NCBI GenBank assembly: GCA_029238935.1
Contig: JAQZBN010000027.1
Location: forward strand, 25,707 to 89,706
Source of the DNA: Herbinix sp.
Lineage (GTDB): Bacteria; Bacillota; Clostridia; Lachnospirales; Lachnospiraceae
Length of the DNA: 64,000 bases
Reading direction: 5' to 3'
Positions within the stretch are counted from its first letter, which is position 1. Each line of letters opens with the position of its first letter. Positions 47,728 to 57,600 of the stretch are shown here, in pieces. Under the pieces are notes generated by a model. The model made no database searches, was not told where the DNA came from, and saw only the letters and a program-made list of their open reading frames with translations. A program made the position numbers and the translations under genes.

Positions 47728-47804
47728 TAAAAGACCGCCATGGGCTTCGATAGTACAACGATAATTTTGAAACAGGTACTAATCGAAACAATGACGGTCT
47801 TTTA
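47728..47804 (-). terminator. Long inverted repeat, likely terminator of the ABC transporter genes
   Basis: The left arm starts TAAAAGACCGCCAT and ends TTCGATAGTAC (47728-47756). The right arm starts GTACTAATCGAA and ends ATGACGGTCTTTTA (47776-47804). They form a ~29-bp imperfect stem with a 19-nt loop ending in T residues on either strand. Longer than usual, and one arm has a relative at 47576-47609. Confidence 0.55.
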
Positions 47805-47822
47805 TTGTATATTATATATCCA

Positions 47823-48647
47823 TTACTTTTTATACTTCTTTTCAAAATAAGTCAATACCTTATATAACCCGGTTGCTACAATGCACAATATTACTATGCT
47901 CATAATAACCCAATCAAGCTTAAATACCTGACTACCATAAATAATGAGGTAACCAAGACCAGCTTTTGCTGCTAAGAATTCTCCGATGATAACGCCAACT
48001 AAGGATAAGCCGATATTCACTTTCATAAGGCTAATCAAGGATGGAATATTGGATGGTATAATTACTTTAAATAAGATATCCCGTTTGGTGCCACCTAAAG
48101 TCTGGATTAATTTGATCTTATCTTCCTCTACGGATCTAAAATCTGAGTATAACGTAATAATCGAACCGAATACAGCAACAGAAACAGCTGCCACAATAAT
48201 TGTCTTCATATTATTACCCAACCAAACTATAAAAACCGGAGCCAGAGCTGATTTTGGAAGGCTGTTTAATACGATTAAATAAGGTTCCAGAACTTTTGCA
48301 ATACTTTCGTTCCACCATAGAACAATGGCTAATAAAAGTCCAACAAAGTTAACCAAGAAGAAACTGATAAAGGTCTCTAGCAAGGTTATCCCCAAATGGT
48401 AGAATAACTGTCCATTCGCTGCCATGCTCAAAATAGTCTTTATTACGCGGGAAGGGCTAGAAAATACGAAGGAATTCACGATACCAAAGTAGGTTGATAT
48501 TTCCCATAGGGAAATAAAACTTATCAGTATAATGAACTGAAATAACCGAACCCTCCTGGTTTGCAACAAGTGCTTTTTCAGATAGGCTTCCTGAGCAGCG
48601 GAGACGTTTAAGCTGGAGCTTGAAACATGTTTACTCTTTCTGCTCAT
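47823..48647 (-). CDS. ABC transporter permease (SsuC/TauC/ThiX type)
   Basis: 274 residues, six membrane segments, with the binding-protein-dependent permease loop (VEEDKIKLIQTLGGTKRDILFKVIIPSNIPS) that contacts the ATPase. The family takes up nitrate, sulfonates, taurine or thiamine precursors. The N-terminus overlaps the upstream ATPase gene by 17 bases. No substrate-binding protein is encoded nearby, so the substrate cannot be named. Confidence 0.88.
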   Translation of the reverse strand: MSRKSKHVSSSSLNVSAAQEAYLKKHLLQTRRVRLFQFIILISFISLWEISTYFGIVNSFVFSSPSRVIKTILSMAANGQLFYHLGITLLETFISFFLVNFVGLLLAIVLWWNESIAKVLEPYLIVLNSLPKSALAPVFIVWLGNNMKTIIVAAVSVAVFGSIITLYSDFRSVEEDKIKLIQTLGGTKRDILFKVIIPSNIPSLISLMKVNIGLSLVGVIIGEFLAAKAGLGYLIIYGSQVFKLDWVIMSIVILCIVATGLYKVLTYFEKKYKK

Positions 48648-49407
48648 GATGAGTTAACTCCTTCCATATCAAATTAAAGTAATCCTTAAATTCAGGTGCG
48701 CTTCTGGCTGCAAAAGGGGTACGATTATCCATGGTTAAGTGAACATCAATGATACTATTCACAGAACCCGGACGATGGGAAAGTACGATGATGCGATCAG
48801 CCATACTGATTGCTTCTGAGATGTCATGGGTGATTAGGATAGCAGTCTTTTTTTCCTTCCTAATTATACCCCAGATATCGTCCGAGACCTCTAATCTTGT
48901 TTGATAATCCAATGCAGAAAAGGGCTCATCTAAAAGTAAAATATCCGGCTCTAATAATAAAGTTCGAATTAATGCTGCTCTTTGTCTCATACCCCCAGAT
49001 AATTCGGAAGGATAGGAATTTTTAAAAGTAATCAATCCATACGTATTTAGCAATTCGTTGATCTGAACATAGCTGTTATCCGTCAGCCTATGTTGAATTT
49101 CAAGACCAAGAGTTACATTTTTCATTGTATTTCTCCAATCGAGAAGATGGTCTTTCTGCAGCATATAACCAATGTTTTTACCTGAGGATTTTATGTCTTT
49201 TCCATTAATATATATAAAACCGCTGCTGGGATTAATGAGACCAGCAATTAGAGATAATAAGGTTGATTTGCCGCATCCACTGGGTCCTACGATGGCAATA
49301 AATTCACCATCCATAACATTAAAAGAAACATCGAGTAATGCCGGTGTTTCTCCTTCAAGACTATGATAGGTATAACTGATATGATCGATTTTTAATAATT
49401 CGCCCAT
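48631..49407 (-). CDS. ABC transporter ATP-binding protein (SsuB/TauB type)
   Basis: 258 residues. Walker A GPSGCGKST with K47, signature LSGGMRQRAALIRTLL, Walker B ILLLDEPFSALD and switch His in LITHDISEA. It powers the adjacent permease, whose gene overlaps its 3' end. The start is set at 49407 because GGAGGAAC lies just upstream on the minus strand; the in-frame start at 49446 would add 13 unlikely residues. Confidence 0.9.
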   Translation of the reverse strand: MGELLKIDHISYTYHSLEGETPALLDVSFNVMDGEFIAIVGPSGCGKSTLLSLIAGLINPSSGFIYINGKDIKSSGKNIGYMLQKDHLLDWRNTMKNVTLGLEIQHRLTDNSYVQINELLNTYGLITFKNSYPSELSGGMRQRAALIRTLLLEPDILLLDEPFSALDYQTRLEVSDDIWGIIRKEKKTAILITHDISEAISMADRIIVLSHRPGSVNSIIDVHLTMDNRTPFAARSAPEFKDYFNLIWKELTHHEQKE

Positions 49408-49806
49408 ATTGTTCCTCCATGTAAAAGTTAAGATGTCAAAAACCATAGGAGCTGGTTCTATGAAATATTCGACACAATAACCATTTATGCTTATACAGTA
49501 TTATATGATGCGGTATAGGAGAGGTTACTTCATGGAGGGAATAAACAAGAGGGGATAAAATCGTTATAGAAAGCAATAGAAAAGACTCCAAACATGATTG
49601 TCCTTGTTTGGAGTCTTTATTTGTAAGTAATAAATCAACCTATTGATTAATTACTTATGCCAATTCTCTATCTTACGTTAATTCTTTATCTTACGCTAAT
49701 TCTTTTTTACTATAATTCTTCATCTTGTCATTTTTCTTGATCTGGCTATACATCATTATCTTGTTATACTTCTTATTTTTGGATCTTACCTTATTCTAAG
49801 AGGTAT
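49408..49806. other. Intergenic region with terminator and short repeats
   Basis: No gene seen. A terminator for the minus-strand DeoR gene lies at 49581-49618. ATTCTTTATCTTACG-like units repeat two to three times at about 49660-49735. The promoter of the ABC genes probably lies around 49500 on the minus strand. Confidence 0.4.
49581..49618 (-). terminator. Terminator downstream of the first DeoR gene
   Basis: AAAGACTCCAAACA and TGTTTGGAGTCTTT form a 14-bp perfect stem with a 10-nt loop and T residues on both flanks. Confidence 0.75.
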
Positions 49807-50541
49807 TTAAGCAATAATTATATTATTGTACTCATCTAAATCAGGGATTTTTTTCTCGGTAATGATATATCCATCGGTAAGATTAGCTACTTTAATCATT
49901 GTGACCACATTATATTTACTGGAGTCCAGCAAATAATAGGTTTCAATTGATTGATCCATAGCAATCCGTTTGATGGTGAATTCATTGATATCATGATTTG
50001 TAATACCGGCATTCTTGCTAAATCCATTAGAGCCTAAGAAACATTTATTAAAGTTTAGACCCTTTAAAGCTGTTTCAGCCAGAGGTCCAATACAGGAGTT
50101 GGTAGATTGCTTAATGCTTCCGCCAATCATAATACAGGGAATCTGATGAGCGGCTAATTGACTGATGTGGTAAAAACCATTGGTTACCACGGTTATCTTC
50201 CGATTAATTAAGTAAGGGATCATCTGTAGGGTGGTGCTGGAAGGATCAAGAAAGATTACGTCATTGTCTTGAATGTAGGAGCAAGCCTTAAGGGCGATTT
50301 TATTCTTTGCTTCTTTATTTAAATTCAACTTGGTAGAGATGCTTAATTCAGTACTTTTTCTGTTTAATTGAACGCCACCACCATGGAGCAGATTAATCTT
50401 TCCGGAACTTTCTAGTTCTCTTAAATCCCTTCGTAACGTGGAAAAAGAAACGTCGAGATGCTTGATTAAATCATCCATATATACAACATCTTTTTCAGTT
50501 AACAAATTTATTATTGTCTGCTGTCTGATTGCAGGAATCAT
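49807..50541 (-). CDS. DeoR-family regulator, copy 1
   Basis: 244 residues. The N-terminal winged HTH (about 1-58, with LDVSFSTLRRDLRELESSGKI) is followed by the DeoRC sugar-phosphate-sensing domain (DPSSTTLQMIP, VTNGFYHISQLA, IGPLAE). It is colinear without gaps and about 70% identical by eye to the regulator at 58321-59055, and both lie in the mannose/GlcNAc locus, so they are a duplicated pair. A consensus-like promoter lies at 50590-50618 on the minus strand. Confidence 0.9.
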   Translation of the reverse strand: MIPAIRQQTIINLLTEKDVVYMDDLIKHLDVSFSTLRRDLRELESSGKINLLHGGGVQLNRKSTELSISTKLNLNKEAKNKIALKACSYIQDNDVIFLDPSSTTLQMIPYLINRKITVVTNGFYHISQLAAHQIPCIMIGGSIKQSTNSCIGPLAETALKGLNFNKCFLGSNGFSKNAGITNHDINEFTIKRIAMDQSIETYYLLDSSKYNVVTMIKVANLTDGYIITEKKIPDLDEYNNIIIA

Positions 50542-50589
50542 AACTAACCTCCTAGTACATCTGATATTTTCTAGTGTACATTTTATCTC

Positions 50590-50618
50590 ATTATAAATGA
50601 TTTTTAAATTTTTGTAAA
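50590..50618 (-). promoter_or_regulatory. Promoter of DeoR copy 1
   Basis: On the minus strand TTTACA (50618-50613), 17 bp, TATAAT (50595-50590). A TCATTTATA-type sequence just upstream of the -35 is shared with the promoter of DeoR copy 2. Confidence 0.65.
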
Positions 50619-50710
50619 CTTATAAATGATGAAAGATGAATTAGGGGGAAAGATTAAGTAATATCAAGCAATTCTTTAAAAATTTACCTTATTACTATAG
50701 TAAAGTCAAT

Positions 50711-50750
50711 CATATATAATCATAGATAATCAGATATAGTCATAAAAAAT
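50711..50750. repeat. 10-bp phased repeats upstream of nagA
   Basis: Four or five successive 10-bp blocks begin CATATATAAT, CATAGATAAT, CAGATATAGT, CATAAAAAAT, CACAAAAGTA. The exact helical phasing suggests an array of half-sites for a regulator, or bent DNA, between the divergent DeoR and nagA genes. Confidence 0.5.
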
Positions 50751-50951
50751 CACAAAAGTATTGTTGAAAATGAAAATGTATGATAACATCAAGGAAGAAG
50801 AAACGATAAAACACAAGTACTTTTATTTGTGATATGACAACGATGATGAAGAAGATGAGTAAAGCAAATAGTAGTAAACGTAAGGTGCTATTACAGGTTA
50901 ATTAACTATCTAATCTGAAAAAGATTTATAAAGGAAGGTAAGGGATAAGGA

Positions 50952-52070
50952 ATGGTTATTAAAGATGCATTGGTTTTTTCTGACTCCAAATTTCAAGAAC
51001 TAGATGTTGAAATTCAAGGGGATAAGATCGTGAACATCGCAGATAAACTATACGGTGACGATGAGATCTCTATGAAAGGATCTTTACTTCTGCCGGGATT
51101 TATTGATGTACATACCCATGGAAGAGCGGGATATGATTTTTCCACTGCGACCCCTGAGGAAATAGCAAAGATGTGCGTCTCGTATGCTGAGAATGGTGTA
51201 ACATCTATCCTTGCAACTACGATGACAATGGAATTTCATAAGCTTAAACAAATTATGCAAAATAATCGAACTGCAATAGAAGCAAATTACCCCGGCAGCA
51301 GAATATTAGGGATTAATTTGGAAGGACCATTTTTGGGACCTGATCGAAAGGGATGCCATGACGAACAATATCTGTTGCCCATAGATCAACCTAAGTTTGA
51401 AGAGTTGGATACTCTATCCGGCGGAAATATAAGACTTTTAGATCTGGATCCAAATCTTCCCGGGGCTATGGAATTTATCAAAGAGTACAGTAAGAAAAAG
51501 ACGATTTCTTTGGCACATACCAGTGCTGGATATGATACTGCTTGTGAAGCAGTGAATGCAGGAGCTACCCATGTAACTCATTTGTTTAACGCTATGAACA
51601 GCTTGCATCACAGGGAACCCGGTATGATTGGGATGGTAGTAGATTATCCTGTGAATGCGGAATTAATCTGTGAGGGTATTCATGTTCACCCTTCCGTAAT
51701 ACGAATGATGTTTCGCTTAATTGGAGAGAGAATTGTTATGATATCAGATTCCATGAGTGCAGCCGGATTGGGAGCGGGTGAATATGAACTTGGTGGACTA
51801 AAGGTTTTTGTAAACCAAAGGAAAGCTACGTTAATGGACGGAACGATTGCAGGTTCAACAACAAATCTCCTAGAAGAGGTTAAAAATGTGGTTTCCTTTG
51901 GATTACCATTGGAAGATGCTATTATAGCAGCATCGAAAAATCCTGCCAGGGCAATACGGAAGGAACATGAAGTTGGTGAGATTAAGGTGGGGTTAAGAGC
52001 AGATTTTTTAGTGGTTTCAAAGGAAATAGATCTGGAGCAGGTTTACATTGGAGGAAAGCGTTTTCGATAG
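50952..52070 (+). CDS. nagA: N-acetylglucosamine-6-phosphate deacetylase
   Basis: Removes acetate from GlcNAc-6-P, giving glucosamine-6-P for glycolysis or wall synthesis. 372-residue amidohydrolase: H54-T-H56 in GFIDVHTHG, the EGPFLGP glutamate, HLFNAMNSLHHREPG and catalytic D266 in ISDSMSA. It is slightly shorter than most NagA. It leads the mannosidase genes; a GH2 gene begins 19 bases after its stop, so GlcNAc probably comes from the same oligosaccharide. Confidence 0.93.
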   Translation: MVIKDALVFSDSKFQELDVEIQGDKIVNIADKLYGDDEISMKGSLLLPGFIDVHTHGRAGYDFSTATPEEIAKMCVSYAENGVTSILATTMTMEFHKLKQIMQNNRTAIEANYPGSRILGINLEGPFLGPDRKGCHDEQYLLPIDQPKFEELDTLSGGNIRLLDLDPNLPGAMEFIKEYSKKKTISLAHTSAGYDTACEAVNAGATHVTHLFNAMNSLHHREPGMIGMVVDYPVNAELICEGIHVHPSVIRMMFRLIGERIVMISDSMSAAGLGAGEYELGGLKVFVNQRKATLMDGTIAGSTTNLLEEVKNVVSFGLPLEDAIIAASKNPARAIRKEHEVGEIKVGLRADFLVVSKEIDLEQVYIGGKRFR

Positions 52071-52089
52071 ATTTAGGAGGAAGATAATA

Positions 52090-54612
52090 TTGAGACAGAT
52101 AAGTTTAAATGGGAACGACTGGTTAATGAAAGAGTTTGTAGGACTGGATTGGGTATGGCGTAATTCGGAAAAACCAGATACTAAAGATATTCGGTGGTGG
52201 TATCCGGCTACAGTTCCGGGGTCTGTGCTGAATGATCTGTGGAAATCAGGTAAAATAGCGGATCCTCATTATGAACTAAATTCAAAATTAGCAGAATGGG
52301 TACCGGAAAGAACCTGGGTCTATCGTAAGAGTTTTCCGACACCGACAAAGATAGAAGGAAGGAAAGTGACCTTATGCTTTGATGGTATTGATTATTGTTC
52401 CGAAATCTATCTGAATGGAAGAATGATCGGTAAACAGGAGGGCATGTTTCTTCCGTTTTCCAATGATATTACAGATCTACTAGATGAAAGTAAGGAAAAT
52501 TTATTGGCAGTTGTTATTGAAGCAGCTCCTAAGGAACAACCACAGGTAGGTAGAACCTCCTTAGTTCGAACTCATAAAACCCGTATGAATTACTGGTGGG
52601 ATTTTTGCCCTCGTATGATACATCAGGGAATATGGGACAATGTTTATCTTAAGATAACAGGGCAGGCGATGATTAAGGACATTTATTTAAATGCTGAATT
52701 AGCCATGAATTATGAGCAAGCTACGATTACAGCAGAAATTGAAACCAGTGGAGCTAATATTGGGAATTTGAAGTTGGAGATCAATTCTAAGTCTTATTTG
52801 GTTCCAAGTATACCCCCCGTAACGAGGATACAGGCAGTGATTGATCATCCGAGGCTATGGCAGCCCAATGGTTATGGAAAACCGCACCAGTATGAAATTA
52901 CAATAACCTTATTCGATCTGTCTGGGAATGTTTCGGATGAGAAAACTTTGAAATATGGAATTCGGAACATTGAATTTGAAAAAAATGAGCGGTGTAACCC
53001 CCAAGCATCTCCATTTGTGCTAAAGGTAAATGGGCGTAAAATCTACATGAACGGTTATAACTGGGTACCCATGGATGCAATGTATGGGGTGGAACGACCG
53101 GAGAAATTAAAGCGCCTTATTAAATTAGCTAAGGATGCCCAGGTAGTCATCTTTCGTGTCTGGGGAGGTGGACTCATTGAAAAGGACTCCTTTTATGAAG
53201 TTTGTGCTGAGAATGGTATATTAGTCTGGCAGGAGTTTATTCAGTCCAGTTCTGGAATAGATAATAAGCCGCCGGAAAACACTGAATTTATGGAGATGCT
53301 CCTTGCTCAGGCAGAAATTATTATTAAGAGGAAACGGAATCATACCTCTTTGGCTATATGGTGTGGTGGGAATGAACTCTCTGACTGGGAGGGTAATCCG
53401 GTTGACAATTCCGATCCTTTAATCGGACGGTTACAAGAGGTCGTTAAGCGGCTGGATCCTGGACGAAGATGGCTTCCATCCTCGCCCTCGGGAGGAGTTT
53501 TTAGTAATAGTCTTACGAATATAATAGAACAGCCCGATATGCTGTGGGATGTTCACGGGCCTTGGGAACATCAGGGGCTGCATAAACATTGCGAGTTATA
53601 TAATCGAGGAACCTCCCTGCTTCACAGCGAATTTGGAGTAGAGGGAATGACGAACCGGAATACCTTAGAAAAATCAATCAGTAAGGAGCATATGTTACCT
53701 GCTAATAAGGAAAATGAGATCTATTTTCATAGAGGATCTTGGTGGATCAACGAACCTTTGGTGCAGGAAGTCTTTGGCGGATTGTCTACGATTGAGGAGA
53801 TTCGAAGAGCCAGCCAATACCTTCAATACGAAGGATTAAAGTACGCAATAGAGTGTAATCGAAGAAGAGCTTTCCAGAACAGTGGGACCTTTCCATGGCA
53901 GTTTAATGAACCCTATCCCAATAATTACTGCACCTCCAGTCTTGATTATTATGCCAATCCCAAACCTGCGTATTATGGGGTTAAAAATAGTTATGGTTCT
54001 ATCCTGATATCGGCTTCCTTTGAGTCGCCTACCCTATTTGATCAATCAGAATTGTCTGCAACGATCCATATTACGACTTCTCTTACAGCAGAAGAAATCG
54101 AAAGAATTGTAAGTCTGTCCTTCTGTTGTGAAGTTGTGGGATCCGATGGAACTGTGGTGAGAAAGACGCTAGAACCAATCAGTGTACCAGAGAATTCAAC
54201 TTCTGATATAACTAAGGTGTCAGTGCCAACAATAGAACTACCAACGGAATTGATCCTGTTGAGACTAAAGGTAATCGACAAGAATGGGGTATGTCTTGCT
54301 GAAAATGAATATCTGTTTACCAAGAGAAAGGACTTAAGAGGAGTATTTGATTTACCAAGACCTGAGCTTACATTTACCATGGAAAAGGATGCTATTATTA
54401 TACAAAATAACGGTCGTGAAGCTGCATTATTTCTGTTTCTTACCAGTAATGAACCTTTGCCGGAACAGGATTTTATATATTTTGATAAGAATTATTTTAG
54501 TCTTATGCCGATGGAACAAAGGACTGTCCATATAACATCGGATAGCACATGTATTCGTGGAAAAAGGATCTCCCTGGAGAATTTCGTGTATAGTAAAAAT
54601 ATTAATTTATAA
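52090..54612 (+). CDS. GH2 beta-mannosidase
   Basis: Hydrolyses terminal beta-mannosides such as Man-beta-1,4-GlcNAc. About 840 residues: sugar-binding jelly-roll (SLNGNDW..., WVPERTWVYRKSF), Ig-like domain and TIM barrel with acid/base E429 (WCGGNE) and nucleophile E514 (HSEFGVEG), then C-terminal beta domains. The sequence pattern (FRVWGGGLIEKDSFYEVCAENGILVWQEF) fits beta-mannosidases. The start is TTG at 52090 with AGGAGG 9-10 bases upstream; the longer frame from 52048 overlaps nagA. No signal peptide, so it acts inside the cell on imported sugars. Confidence 0.9.
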   Translation: MRQISLNGNDWLMKEFVGLDWVWRNSEKPDTKDIRWWYPATVPGSVLNDLWKSGKIADPHYELNSKLAEWVPERTWVYRKSFPTPTKIEGRKVTLCFDGIDYCSEIYLNGRMIGKQEGMFLPFSNDITDLLDESKENLLAVVIEAAPKEQPQVGRTSLVRTHKTRMNYWWDFCPRMIHQGIWDNVYLKITGQAMIKDIYLNAELAMNYEQATITAEIETSGANIGNLKLEINSKSYLVPSIPPVTRIQAVIDHPRLWQPNGYGKPHQYEITITLFDLSGNVSDEKTLKYGIRNIEFEKNERCNPQASPFVLKVNGRKIYMNGYNWVPMDAMYGVERPEKLKRLIKLAKDAQVVIFRVWGGGLIEKDSFYEVCAENGILVWQEFIQSSSGIDNKPPENTEFMEMLLAQAEIIIKRKRNHTSLAIWCGGNELSDWEGNPVDNSDPLIGRLQEVVKRLDPGRRWLPSSPSGGVFSNSLTNIIEQPDMLWDVHGPWEHQGLHKHCELYNRGTSLLHSEFGVEGMTNRNTLEKSISKEHMLPANKENEIYFHRGSWWINEPLVQEVFGGLSTIEEIRRASQYLQYEGLKYAIECNRRRAFQNSGTFPWQFNEPYPNNYCTSSLDYYANPKPAYYGVKNSYGSILISASFESPTLFDQSELSATIHITTSLTAEEIERIVSLSFCCEVVGSDGTVVRKTLEPISVPENSTSDITKVSVPTIELPTELILLRLKVIDKNGVCLAENEYLFTKRKDLRGVFDLPRPELTFTMEKDAIIIQNNGREAALFLFLTSNEPLPEQDFIYFDKNYFSLMPMEQRTVHITSDSTCIRGKRISLENFVYSKNINL

Positions 54613-54694
54613 AACGAATTAAGGTTCATTTTTAGGAATAATCGAACGTAAAAATAATCAAAGTAATGATCTTATTAGGAAGAAGGGAGCAGTT

Positions 54695-57600
54695 ATGCAG
54701 ATGGAAAACGGAGAAGAGATGATATGGAAGATAAGGGAAATGGAAGAGCTAACGGATACCTTTCGTACTCCGATGCCATCAAAAAACTTCTCAGTAATAG
54801 AACATATTGTAGAGGGATGGCCATCTTTCCATGTCTCCCCGGCCGACCCGGATGGTCAATATAAAAGTTTTGAATACAGTATAAACTTTGAATTAAAGAA
54901 TACTTCTGCTATGTATTTATACATGGCTTATATCGTATCGACACCCCGATTTCCTGATGTAATTATTGATGTAAATGGTATTCAAGGTATGTATTACCCT
55001 AATCCGGTTCCATCAAAGGAGAAAGAAATTAAACCTGCTCATGCACTGCATGCATCTATTTATAACCGTGAAGATTCCTGGACTTATATACCGGAACAAT
55101 ATCTGAGACTTGGGAATAATGTGATCACAATTATCGCACAGGATGATAAACCTGTGGAACGCATAGAGAATGAGCAGGCTGTACTTAGACTTGACCGTAT
55201 GGCGGATGCCTGTGGTTTTCATTATGGTGCATTGGAGCTAAGGAGTACTACGGAAAAACCGGAAGCATGTGTACATAAAATATTACCCAGCGTGATTTAT
55301 TATCATGATGAAAGTGGCAATCTGGTGGAGAAATGTTCGCTTCGAATTCAAAACATAAATTCAAGAGATGAAATGTTGCAGGGTTCAATGCATTTTTCTT
55401 GGGATAATGGCGAAATGACCATACCATATTCCGTTCCCACACCACCCTTTGGGCAAGTTCGTATTCCGTTTTGTTTACCGGATGGGGAAGGAATTGTCCG
55501 GTATGAAATGAATGGAGATTTGAAGCTAAGAGGAACATTTCAAAGGAAAAGAAAGTGGAAAGTATACACTACACCTCATGCTCATACAGATATTGGATAT
55601 ACCCATAGGCAGTGGGAAGTGGCAGAACGTATGTGTCGTAATATTGATACAGCATTGGACTTACTGAAAGGGGAGTATAAGGAGAATTTTGCTTATATCA
55701 TTGATGTAACCTGGCATTTGGAAGAGTATTTAAATTCCCGTAGTATGGATCGAAAAGAGGAGCTTATGGAAGCAATTGCTTCCGGTAAATTCGGTATACC
55801 ATGGAATTACGCTGATCTTCTAACACAACTTCCATCCTTGGAAGCATTGATTCATAATGGTGACTTTACCAATCGCATTTTAGAACTGTATGGACTATTT
55901 GCAGATCGATCCGATATTGTAGATGTGGCTTCAGCTACCGGCTCTTACCCATCAGTCCTAGCCGGTTCCGGTGTAAAATACCTTCTTCATGCAGATAACC
56001 AGGATAGAGGACCTTTTCGCTTCAATGGGGAACTGCATAGACATAGTCCGTTCTGGTGGAAGTCACCAGACGGCAGCAGGATTTTAACTTGGCTAGCTCG
56101 GATGTACTGTGAATTGAAGAAGGTTTGCGGTTCGCCTGCATCTTACGAAGCAGCAGAGCGAGGATTAGAATTATGGCTAATGGATTATGAGAGGGATGAT
56201 TATGCTCCTGATGCGGTAATCCTATACGGACAGGAAGCAGATAACACAGACTTGGATACTAGATCGGCGAAATTTTTATCAGAGTGGAAGGAAAAAGTAG
56301 TTTATCCAGAATTAATTCCATCCAATGGAAGTTCCTTTTTTGATTATATAATGAAGTTTTCTAATTCATTTGACGAATACGAGGGCGATGAAGGGGCATA
56401 TTGGGAGGATGGTGCTGCTTCCAGTGTCAAAGAGACGTTCGCTGTAAGAAATGCAGAAGAGGGGATACGCTGTGCTGAAATACTAGATTCTCTGGCAATG
56501 CTTCATTCCACAAACTTAAAGTTTCCTTTGGAGCATTATAATGAGGCATGGAAGCAAGTCTTATTATATGAGGAACATACTTGGGGTGCCTTTCTCTCTG
56601 GAAATGATCCCAAGGCTATTTTACAGCAGGATCAATGGGCTGTAAAAAAACATATGGCGGATCAAGCAGTACATTGGAAAAATAGATTACTTATTCAGGC
56701 AACTGCGAAAATTAGTCTTATGTGGAATAATGGAGCCAGAGAAGTAGTAGTATACAATCCCTATAGCTTTCCGGTATGGGGGATGGTTACCGTGGAATTT
56801 TCGATAGATGAAACGATAATAAATCCTGATGGGTCAGAGACTACCTGGGTAGAAATCAGCAGAACTACGACTCAGGTGTTGGCAGGTATCTGGGTGGATT
56901 CATTGAATTCGTTCTCCTATCGAAGATATGTATTAAGGAAAAGAAAACCGATGGATCAAGGCGGCAGGAAAATTAGCAATATAGTAGATAAGGAACTGGT
57001 TGAAATTGAAAATAATTACTACAAAGCTTCCATAAATACAGTAACTGGATGTGTGCAATCGCTTTATGATAAAGAATTACAGAAAGAATTGACTCAGGGA
57101 AATACTTTGGGCCAGATTCTATATGCAAAGGGGGGAGAGGGAACCACCTTACTTGGCAACCGACCCGAGCTTAAGAAGACAGGAGCGAAGGTACAACCCT
57201 GTTTTTTCCCTAGTGAAACTATTTTAACGGAATTAGAACTAGGAACTTGTGTTAAGATCAAAGGAACAGCAGTATTAGGCGCGATTACGGTTACCTATAC
57301 TCTTCCAAAAAAGGAAAAAAGTTTATGGATGGAGTACTGTTATGATAAGGAGGAAACCGATCAGTTGGAGGCAGTCTATGTTGATTTTCCTTTTGATCTC
57401 CCTACCTTGTCCAATGTTTTATCCGATAGTCAGATTGGATGGGTAGACTGGTATAAGAAAACCTTGCCGGGAGCTTGCAAAGAATGGATGCCATTGCAAA
57501 CCTCCATCCTGATGCAGTCAAATGAGTGTGATATCCAGATTGCGTCACCGGATGCATTCTTATTTACCGTAGGTTCCCCGGTACAGGGAAAATGGAGTAG

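Noticed and set aside
49408..49580. TPP riboswitch upstream of the ABC transporter genes
   Set aside because: No CTGAGA or other conserved thi-box core on the minus strand.
50711..50750. CRISPR array from phased repeats
   Set aside because: Units are 10 bp with no spacers and no cas genes; no CRISPR array seen anywhere in the window.
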